A stretch of 9,796 bases of DNA, taken from assembly GCA_947589335.1 (NCBI GenBank), contig CANPZH010000051.1:1-9796 (forward strand). The letters are read 5' to 3'. Shown here piece after piece: positions 4,413 to 9,796 of the stretch; within the stretch, counting starts at the first letter, position 1; every line of letters begins with the position of its first letter. The position numbers and the translations under genes are program-made. Below the pieces are notes generated by a model. It ran no database searches, had not been told where the DNA came from, and was given only the letters and a program-made list of their open reading frames with translations. Source of the DNA: an uncultured Clostridia bacterium. GTDB lineage: Bacteria > Bacillota > Clostridia > Christensenellales > Borkfalkiaceae.

Positions 4413-7367
4413 TTACGGCCTCTTCCTGCGGACAAGTATGACCGCGGCTAAGACGAGCGCCGCGAGCACGACGGCAGCGGGGATCGTGACGGCCGGCCAG
4501 ATCAGGGGATTTCCGCCGTTGAGCGGCTTTACCGGCGTTTCCGAGACGATCTCGAATTCCACCTTATCGACCGCATAGTTCCCGCCCGTGTATCGCGCAG
4601 TCGCCTTCAAGACGCAGTCGGACAGCGCGGTGAGGGAATCCTCCTCCCACACGAATCCCTCCGGCAGGGCGATATCGGGCAGGCTTTCGAAACTTTGCAC
4701 ATGGATCGTGGTGTCGATCGCGCTCGCCGCTGCCTTCCCGATCGCAAACAGGGCGGTCAGAGCTCCCGTGTAATTTCCGATCCCGCGGAGCAAGACCATG
4801 GCGGCTCCTCCCGCGTTGACGTTATTGACATAGGAGATCGCATAGTCGGTCCCCTCCGTCAGCTTTTCCCCGCCGTCGGTGACGGAAACAGGCGGCTCGA
4901 TCGCGCTCCCGGTATAGACCAGGCCCTCCGCCTCGACGGCTGCCCTGCAGCCGCTGAGATCCTTCGGTAAGACCGTAAATTTTGCCTTGCTCTCCGCGGA
5001 TCTGAAATTCTTCGATTCCCCGATGATCGCCTTGATCCAATAGACGCCCGCATTCTGCGGGGGATCCGCCCGATAGCTCCCCTCCTCCTCCGAGGCGTAG
5101 AGATAGGAAACCGCTGCGTCTTCCTCCTCTCCCGAGACGGAAGGAAGAGCGGGATCGCCGAACGTCCAATCCTCCTGCGAGACCGAAAACGCGCGTCTTT
5201 CCGCCTTTCCGATCGCAAAGGACAGCGTCACGGAGCCTCTGTATGCCCCAATGCCCGTCACCGTCAAGGCAGCCTGCCCCGCGTCGGTATTGTCTTCACA
5301 GGTCACGGCGTAATCGACCCCCTCATGCAGCCGGAATCCGCGGAAGACGACGTCGACGGACGGGACGACCGGTTTGCCCGTATAGGTATATTCGCCGCCG
5401 ATCTTGACGTCGGCTTCGGAGAGATCGGCCAAATCGGGCGGGTCGGAGTCGATCCTGTTGACATAAAAATCGCAGGTCGTGAGCTGATAGCACTGCCTGT
5501 CTTCGCCGACGTATCTCAGCGAGACGGGATAGGGCGTGAGCCCGTATTCCAGATCGCAGTCCCTGTCGATCCATTCCCAATCCACGGGGATCGGGACCTG
5601 GTGCAGCCTGACGGTATTCCGGTAGACTTCGACCGTCCCGCTCATGAAATTCGGGGGATTTCTGCGCTTTGCCACTTCGAACGCGGTCTCTCTCGTCCCG
5701 AAATAGTCGCCCGCTCCGCGGAGGATCACCGTTGCCGTCCCGGGAGTGACATTATCTTTGAGACTGACCGTGTAGTCGCTCCCCTCGCGGAGTTGTTTGT
5801 CTCCGAAAAACACCTTCAGATCGGGGATCTGCTCCTTTCCCCTCTCGTAAAACAGCAGGCGGTTTTCGATCTCCACCCTCGCATAGTGCAAGTCGTTGCC
5901 GAGGTCCTTCTCCCGCGGGACGGTGCGGGTGACGGCTCGGATCCTCGCGGACATGTTGTCGCTCGAGGTGTCCGCATAATGGAAACTGTCTTTGTAGCTC
6001 GTCCAAACGCCTTGAGAAAAGCGGTAGGTCATGTCGTTGACCGATCCCCCTCCGTCGACGGCGCATGGCAGAGGGACGCTCTCATGATAGGCGTTCGTGC
6101 AACTGACGACGATCGAGAAGTATTCGCCCTGGTCCAGATCGAGCGGGGTCTCAAGGTCGATCGTGTGCAGCCCCGGGCGGTCAAGGCGGACGCTCAGTTC
6201 CGCCGAGAGGTCCCCGCCCGTCGGCTCGTTCCCGTCGTCGTTGACGTTGCCGGGGTTGACGGACAGACGCCGATAGATCTTGATGTTCGCGTCGAGATCG
6301 CTCTGTCCGCTCACGACGGTGACCGCGCTTAACTGCTCCTGCAGGGAGGAGGTCGAAAGTTTCGCCTCGTAAACGGCTGCCTGCGCCTCCGCTGCGTAGC
6401 TTCTCATGCTTGTCTCGAGCTGCCCGTCGTAGTAATAGAGATTCGGATAATCCTCCTTTTTCGCAAGATCCACCGCATAGATGTTGTCGGTCAGAAAGGA
6501 CCGGTAGGAGAGATAATAGCAATATACGCCCGTGCCCTTGTCCATGCCGTAGGGTCCCCAGCTGTTCTTCACGATCCATGCGCCGTTTGCGGAGGGTTTG
6601 TCGGGATAGAACAGATTGCTGTCGATCCCGTCGTCCCAACCGACGATCACGGAGGCATGGTTGGTCGCCTCCCCCTTGCTGTAATAGAGGTAGGGATTGT
6701 TGCCGCCGGGCGAACGGTATTCGATCGTCACCGCCCCGTATTGCAGAATGGCGCGCTTGATCGACGCCTCATCGTTTGGGATCCGCAGATAGCTCTGCAC
6801 GAAATATTCCGACTCGGAGACAAAACTTGCGATCTCTTCATCCCCCGAATCATAGGTCGTCTTCTGGTCGACCGGGGAAAATCCCTGCGACATCGCCGCA
6901 AACACGTCGTGGGCGTAAGCGCCCTGGTTCCAATCCCCGCTGAAGCGGTCGTTCGCCGTCAGAAAAAGCGGATCGTGCCGTCCGTCGCGGTTGAAACTCA
7001 GATAAGCCGCCACGTATTCGTCGAGATCGAGATTGTCTTTGTCGGCGGACGGGTCGATCCCCTCGCGCAAGATGCTTGCCTCCGCCGCGCCGATCGCCGC
7101 ATATGCCCAGCAGATGTTTTTGTCCAACTGGTTTTTCTCCGGCGTGATATAGCCGTAGGTCCTTCCGTCGAAGGCGGAAAGGCTCTGCGCCCAGACGTCG
7201 AGCTGCGCGCCGTCCGCGCTTCTCAGCTCGGAAAGATTTTTCGGCGCGTCCGCGCGCATCCCTTCCGCGGCATAAGCGGACGTCTCCATGCGGCTATGAT
7301 ATAAGCCGAAAAGACCGCCCGCGCACAGCGCGGCGAAGATATATTTTTTCATGAGTGTCTTCCGCAT
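4413..7367 (-). CDS. Secreted, membrane-anchored C1 papain-like peptidase with lectin-like and Ig-like repeat domains
   Basis: This encodes 984 residues. An N-terminal signal peptide lies at about 6-34 (KKYIFAALCAGG..., likely cleaved near AYAA). The peptidase domain at about 65-300 has the complete C1A catalytic set: Q80 (oxyanion hole), C86 in NICWAYAA, H237 in TNHASVIVGW and N268 in WIVKNSWG. Residues about 300-480, starting near LYYYDG, match the lectin-like region that follows C1 domains in clostridial surface proteins. Three copies of an Ig-like repeat (about 493-566, 645-721 and 801-879) carry the pattern YTG...EGxDYxV...DNxxAG...GxGxYxG. An MBG-type domain with TFGDPALP lies at about 722-800. 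The C-terminus has one membrane helix (957-979) and RRKRP, with no LPXTG sorting motif. It probably degrades proteins at the cell surface. The start at 7367 has GAGGA about nine bases upstream; an ATG at 7352 is a weaker alternative. It follows the deaminase gene by 32 nt. Confidence 0.93.
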   Translation of the reverse strand: MRKTLMKKYIFAALCAGGLFGLYHSRMETSAYAAEGMRADAPKNLSELRSADGAQLDVWAQSLSAFDGRTYGYITPEKNQLDKNICWAYAAIGAAEASILREGIDPSADKDNLDLDEYVAAYLSFNRDGRHDPLFLTANDRFSGDWNQGAYAHDVFAAMSQGFSPVDQKTTYDSGDEEIASFVSESEYFVQSYLRIPNDEASIKRAILQYGAVTIEYRSPGGNNPYLYYSKGEATNHASVIVGWDDGIDSNLFYPDKPSANGAWIVKNSWGPYGMDKGTGVYCYYLSYRSFLTDNIYAVDLAKKEDYPNLYYYDGQLETSMRSYAAEAQAAVYEAKLSTSSLQEQLSAVTVVSGQSDLDANIKIYRRLSVNPGNVNDDGNEPTGGDLSAELSVRLDRPGLHTIDLETPLDLDQGEYFSIVVSCTNAYHESVPLPCAVDGGGSVNDMTYRFSQGVWTSYKDSFHYADTSSDNMSARIRAVTRTVPREKDLGNDLHYARVEIENRLLFYERGKEQIPDLKVFFGDKQLREGSDYTVSLKDNVTPGTATVILRGAGDYFGTRETAFEVAKRRNPPNFMSGTVEVYRNTVRLHQVPIPVDWEWIDRDCDLEYGLTPYPVSLRYVGEDRQCYQLTTCDFYVNRIDSDPPDLADLSEADVKIGGEYTYTGKPVVPSVDVVFRGFRLHEGVDYAVTCEDNTDAGQAALTVTGIGAYRGSVTLSFAIGKAERRAFSVSQEDWTFGDPALPSVSGEEEDAAVSYLYASEEEGSYRADPPQNAGVYWIKAIIGESKNFRSAESKAKFTVLPKDLSGCRAAVEAEGLVYTGSAIEPPVSVTDGGEKLTEGTDYAISYVNNVNAGGAAMVLLRGIGNYTGALTALFAIGKAAASAIDTTIHVQSFESLPDIALPEGFVWEEDSLTALSDCVLKATARYTGGNYAVDKVEFEIVSETPVKPLNGGNPLIWPAVTIPAAVVLAALVLAAVILVRRKRP
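4731..5891 (-). repeat. Three degenerate Ig-like repeat units inside the surface peptidase gene
   Basis: Units encoded at about 5670-5891, 5205-5435 and 4731-4967 share the order: predicted strand with Y/F-x-G, a hydrophobic V-x-V strand, L-x-E-G-x-D-Y, D/N-N-x-x-x-G-x-A, then G-x-G-x-Y-x-G and a closing F-x-(I/V)-x-K or A-K. They are about 75-79 residues each and spaced by unrelated segments. Similarity is at protein level and the DNA has diverged, so recent expansion is unlikely. Such units usually act as stalks or adhesive modules that hold a catalytic domain off the cell wall. Confidence 0.75.
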
Positions 7368-7399
7368 CTCGGATCTTCCTCTTTCGCGCGTCCCCCGGC

Positions 7400-7810
7400 T
7401 CAGCAGACGATGGGCGCCCAGGCAAAGGGCAGCAGGTCTTTTGCCTGGACTTTGACCGGCTTCCCCCGCTCGTCGTTTACGATCACATTGATCTCGGGAC
7501 AGTATTCAAAGAGCATCTGGCGGCAATTCCCGCAGGGCGGGATCACGCCGTTCGGGGCCTTCTCATGCGCGGCGACGATCGTCTCGAACTCCCGTTCTCC
7601 CGCCGAGATCGCGATCCCCATTGTGATATATTCCGCGCAGGAACCGTGGATCCCGTCGCAATTCACGCCCCGATAGATCTTTCCGTTTGCGCACCGAAGT
7701 GCACAGCCGACCGTGTGACGGTACACGCCGTCGTCGAAATTTTCCTTCAAGACCTCAAGCGCGGCCTCGATCAGGGCCATGTCGGCTTCATTGCATTCCG
7801 CTCTTTCCAT
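7400..7810 (-). CDS. cdd: Cytidine deaminase family protein
   Basis: This encodes a 136-residue zinc-dependent deaminase of the small cytidine/blasticidin S deaminase family. Zinc motifs are complete: C58-A59-E60 (SCAEYITMG), with E60 as proton shuttle, and P92-C93-G94-N95-C96-R97-Q98. Reaction expected for the family: cytidine or deoxycytidine to uridine or deoxyuridine plus ammonia, in cytosolic pyrimidine salvage. A blasticidin S deaminase-like or other nucleoside specificity cannot be excluded from motifs alone. The start at 7810 is chosen because the minus strand carries GGGAGG six bases upstream, and because a good promoter lies just before it; the frame stays open far upstream to 8329, but that stretch runs antisense through the divergent gene. 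The gene has its own promoter at 7839-7867 and is followed after 32 nt by the surface peptidase gene, which shows no separate promoter in that gap. Confidence 0.92.
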   Translation of the reverse strand: MERAECNEADMALIEAALEVLKENFDDGVYRHTVGCALRCANGKIYRGVNCDGIHGSCAEYITMGIAISAGEREFETIVAAHEKAPNGVIPPCGNCRQMLFEYCPEINVIVNDERGKPVKVQAKDLLPFAWAPIVC

Positions 7811-7838
7811 CTCCGTCCTCCCGGTCTGCCTTGCATGT

Positions 7839-7867
7839 ATTATAACATACCCTGCGCCGCTTCGCAA
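7839..7867 (-). promoter_or_regulatory. Sigma-A-type promoter for the cytidine deaminase gene
   Basis: Read on the minus strand, TTGCGA (7862-7867) and a perfect TATAAT (7839-7844) are separated by exactly 17 bp. Transcription should start near 7832, leaving a leader of about 20 nt that contains the GGGAGG site. This is the best promoter match I found in the window. Confidence 0.82.
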
Positions 7868-7871
7868 GGGT

Positions 7872-7900
7872 TTTCCGCCGTCTCTCTTTTGTGGTATCAT
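7872..7900 (+). promoter_or_regulatory. Extended -10 promoter for the divergent HTH gene, probably leaderless
   Basis: TGG TATCAT at 7892-7900 matches an extended -10 element (TGn before a five-of-six TATAAT). The -35 region at 7872-7877 (TTTCCG) is weak, matching only three of six bases. The ATG at 7907 begins seven bases after the end of the -10, where transcription itself should start, and no Shine-Dalgarno sequence is present. It lies back to back with the deaminase promoter, with only four bases between the two -35 elements. Confidence 0.55.
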
Positions 7901-7906
7901 GGCAAT

Positions 7907-9043
7907 ATGGACAAAATCGCATACTATCTGAACAAACAGAAGCTGCCCTCGCCCACAGACGGCAAGTTTCTCTACTGCTATCCCGCCGGGGAGAAAACGG
8001 CGACCTTTTACGCCGGGAACAGGGGATATCTGACCGTCGAAGTCTGCGAGCGGGATTGGGAGACGCTCATCGAGATGGACCGGTCGGAGTATAACAACGA
8101 CCGAAGATATCGCCGTCATACCGCCTTTTTGCCGGACGTAGAGACCGAGGACATTCTCTCGCTTGCGGAGCGGGAACGGTTCATCGACCTGAAAGCGGAC
8201 GCGGACGCCATGTCCGAAGACCGGTCCGGATACGAATATGCCGGCCGTCTCACGGAGCGGGAGCGGGAGATCTACACCCTCTGCGTGATCGAAGACCGAA
8301 CGCAAAGAAAGGCGGCAAAAGAGCTGCATGTTTCGAAGAGCAGCGTCTCAAATGTGCTCAAAAAGGCGATGGAAAAGATCCTCCGCGCGAAATTGGAGAA
8401 GGCCTCTCCCGAGGAATACGTCTGCAGATGTTGGGACATCTTTTTGGAGACGGGCGCCATGCCAAACGATTCAGACGTCGAACTGGAATTCATCCTCCGC
8501 TCCCTCGGGCCCGATCTGATCGTCTTTCTCCGCGGGTATTACAGCGTCGGCGAACTCTGCCGGCACATTCTGAAATACGCCCTCTTCGGCGAGGACGGAA
8601 TCGCGGAGGAGATCGAAGAGTACCGAAGGACGGCGAGCGAAAAAGAACTGCAACGCTTCGAGGCGCATTACGGCGGGAAGCCTCCCCTTCTGCAGGCCGT
8701 CTATATCAGACTGCGGGCGGAGATCTGCCGCCGTCGGCGATCGGGGCTCGGGGATTCAAACAGAGTCGAAACAAACATCTGCGCCCGCGCGGAGAAGATC
8801 GCAAAGCGTTTGAAAATGACCCCGCGGGACTTCTTCGCTCGGCGTTTTTGCCCCTACTTTCTGAAATCGCGGAAGAAGAGGATCGCGCGGTTCCTCCGTT
8901 CCTATCCGAAGCGGAAGGGCCCGGAGCGGCTCTTCCCCCTGATCGTAAGCGATCCGAAATTCTTCAAGATCTACTCGGAGCAAGGTGAAGAATGCCCTTC
9001 CGGGTCGTGCGGAGCGGATTTTTTCAAGTCCTTTTTCCTATGA
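7907..9043 (+). CDS. Sigma-70 region-4-like HTH protein with unrecognised C-terminal half
   Basis: This encodes 378 residues. Residues 1-110 have a compact beta-rich start (FLYCYPAGEKTATFYAGNRG, then YLTVEVCERDW) and an acidic linker. Residues 115-159 (LTEREREIYTLCVIEDRTQR, then KAAKELHVSKSSVSNVLKKA) form a helix-turn-helix typical of sigma-70 region 4. The layout of the first 160 residues resembles short sigma-like proteins seen in clostridial genomes and integrative elements. Residues 165-378 are different: helical, rich in Arg/Lys and aromatics, with Cys at 173, 175, 218, 274, 292, 315, 363 and 368, and ending near FFKSFFL. I do not recognise this part. No region 2 is visible, so it may be a DNA-binding regulator rather than a true sigma factor. 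The start at 7907 is the only in-frame Met near the promoter; there is no ribosome binding site. It is divergent from the deaminase gene, so it may regulate that gene or itself (inference). Confidence 0.8.
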   Translation: MDKIAYYLNKQKLPSPTDGKFLYCYPAGEKTATFYAGNRGYLTVEVCERDWETLIEMDRSEYNNDRRYRRHTAFLPDVETEDILSLAERERFIDLKADADAMSEDRSGYEYAGRLTEREREIYTLCVIEDRTQRKAAKELHVSKSSVSNVLKKAMEKILRAKLEKASPEEYVCRCWDIFLETGAMPNDSDVELEFILRSLGPDLIVFLRGYYSVGELCRHILKYALFGEDGIAEEIEEYRRTASEKELQRFEAHYGGKPPLLQAVYIRLRAEICRRRRSGLGDSNRVETNICARAEKIAKRLKMTPRDFFARRFCPYFLKSRKKRIARFLRSYPKRKGPERLFPLIVSDPKFFKIYSEQGEECPSGSCGADFFKSFFL

Positions 9044-9091
9044 CGTCCTATCTCGAACGCCCGATCCCCTCCCGTTTCCGAGTCGGCCTCG

Positions 9092-9742
9092 CTACAGATC
9101 GACTCTTTCGAACCTTCTCGCGGAAAGCGCGGCGGAGATCGCCGTCATCGCGCCGTACAGGGCAAGCCCCGCAAACAAAACGACGAGCTTTACGCCGTAG
9201 TTTTCGGGATCGGACGAGGCAATCGGCACATAAAACGGCAAATGACGGATCAGAATCAAAAGTCCGATGAGGACGAACTGCACCGCCGTTGATACCACAA
9301 ACGGCGCACCGACAGTATTCGGACGCGAGCAGTGTAAAGGGAAAAACGTAAGATTGAATGCGCCCAAGAGAAAAGCGCCGAATCCGCAGAAGGCGAGATT
9401 TGCGCTGTTTCCCGCAAGATTTATCAGCATCGCTTCGGGAAACGTCGCTTGTTTGATGGCGATACAAATCGCCGTCAAAGCGAGGAGCGCACATTGAAAC
9501 GTGGCGGCGACTATGATCCGCGCAAGCGGCACATTCCGTTTTTTGACAGGGAGCGAACAGGTAAACGACGGATCCCCATTCTCCCGCGCCGACAAAGAGA
9601 TAAAGAAAACGGACAGTCCCGAAAAGAAGAAAATCACTTCATAGGGGTAGTTCGGCACAAAGACAAGCGCCGCAAACGCCAGAAAGACGAATGCCGTCGG
9701 ATGCAGACAGAGGGAAAATTCTTTCTTAATGAGCGCTTTCAT
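9092..9742 (-). CDS. ABC-2 type transporter permease
   Basis: This encodes 216 residues, mostly hydrophobic, with about six predicted membrane helices: two in roughly 15-50, then 73-95, 104-132, 143-165 and 183-208. An N-terminal MKALIKKEF and the spacing SARENGDPSFTCSLPVKKRN fit the short ABC-2 permeases (ABC2_membrane_5 type) of Bacillota, which pair with a separate ATPase and often a GntR-type regulator in export or cell-envelope stress operons. The start at 9742 has AAGGAGG four bases upstream on the minus strand. The gene overlaps the end of the preceding ORF by 17 nt, showing translational coupling. It converges on the HTH gene across 48 nt in which I see no convincing terminator. Substrate is unknown. 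Confidence 0.85.
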   Translation of the reverse strand: MKALIKKEFSLCLHPTAFVFLAFAALVFVPNYPYEVIFFFSGLSVFFISLSARENGDPSFTCSLPVKKRNVPLARIIVAATFQCALLALTAICIAIKQATFPEAMLINLAGNSANLAFCGFGAFLLGAFNLTFFPLHCSRPNTVGAPFVVSTAVQFVLIGLLILIRHLPFYVPIASSDPENYGVKLVVLFAGLALYGAMTAISAALSARRFERVDL

Positions 9743-9796
9743 TTTGCCTCCTTTTTTCCCATTCGAGGTGGATCATGATCTCGTCGAGCGTCGCTT
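9726..9796 (-). CDS. C-terminal end of probable ABC transporter ATPase (rest outside window)
   Basis: On the minus strand a frame enters from the right edge and ends at TAA (9726-9728), encoding 22 residues that start ATLDEIMIHLEWEKRRQ. A TLDEIMI-type ending is common at the C-terminus of ATPases that partner small ABC-2 permeases. The 17-nt overlap with the permease gene supports this. The fragment is too short for any Walker or signature motif, so the call rests on context; a GntR-family regulator is a less likely alternative. Confidence 0.6.
   Translation of the reverse strand, partial: ATLDEIMIHLEWEKRRQNESAH

Noticed and set aside
5325..6332. Plus-strand open frame (335 codons) inside the surface peptidase gene
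   Set aside because: The minus-strand product has clear repeats and domains here; the plus-strand product has none and is a shadow frame.
7355..7906. Upstream extension of the HTH gene to base 7355
   Set aside because: This stretch is antisense to the cytidine deaminase and includes both promoters; the first sensible Met is at 7907.
7400..8329. A 309-residue form of the deaminase starting far upstream
   Set aside because: The extra 173 residues run antisense through the HTH gene and across the deaminase promoter. The 7810 start has a ribosome binding site and gives the normal family length.
9000..9040. Terminator-like sequence with T-runs at the end of the HTH gene
   Set aside because: The only stem is about four base pairs and lies inside the coding region, so it is too weak to call.

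Overview
The window looks like a G+C-rich chromosomal segment from an anaerobic Bacillota (Clostridia-type) bacterium. Support for this is indirect: strong AAGGAGG-type ribosome binding sites, a sigma-A-type promoter, a lipoprotein signal, and families common in gut Clostridia (small flavodoxins, CMD-cupin proteins, a C1 papain-like surface peptidase with a lectin-like region and Ig-like repeats, and a BcrB/YtrA-type ABC-2 permease). Genus cannot be decided from the sequence.

Left block, plus strand, about 1-4281. This is a tightly spaced, probably single operon. In order it holds the C-terminal part of an iron-containing (YqhD/BDH-like) alcohol dehydrogenase, a small cytosolic flavodoxin, a carboxymuconolactone-decarboxylase-like (CMD) + cupin protein broken by a frameshift, a small ABM-family monooxygenase-like protein, a membrane-anchored metallo-beta-lactamase-fold hydrolase of the NAPE-PLD/UlaG type, and a lipoprotein in which a second flavodoxin is fused to a cyclophilin-like domain. 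The mix of aldehyde/ketone reductase, flavodoxins, CMD-cupin and ABM suggests handling of reactive carbonyls or quinone-like electrophiles. The last two products appear to place part of this chemistry at the outer face of the membrane. That functional reading is inference.

The operon faces a convergent minus-strand gene across a perfect 42-bp palindrome (4349-4390), most likely a bidirectional terminator.

Middle block, minus strand, 4413-7810. A cytidine deaminase gene with a clear promoter is followed after 32 nt by a 984-aa secreted, C-terminally anchored cysteine peptidase with intact Gln/Cys/His/Asn catalytic residues, a lectin-like region and three copies of an Ig-like repeat.

Right block. 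Divergent from the deaminase, with almost abutting -35 regions, is a 378-aa protein with a sigma-70 region-4-like helix-turn-helix and a C-terminal half of about 200 residues that I do not recognise. Its start codon lies exactly where transcription should begin, so its mRNA may be leaderless. Convergent to it on the minus strand is an ABC-2 permease, overlapped upstream by the last codons of what is probably its ATPase partner, which runs off the window edge.

The most worthwhile points are the broken CMD-cupin gene, whose frameshift reads through in frame into the ABM gene; the paired inside/outside flavodoxins next to an apparently exported NAPE-PLD-like enzyme; and the divergent promoter with the unusual HTH protein. 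I see no CRISPR array, tRNA, rRNA, insertion sequence or phage gene. No intergenic stretch exceeds about 130 bases.
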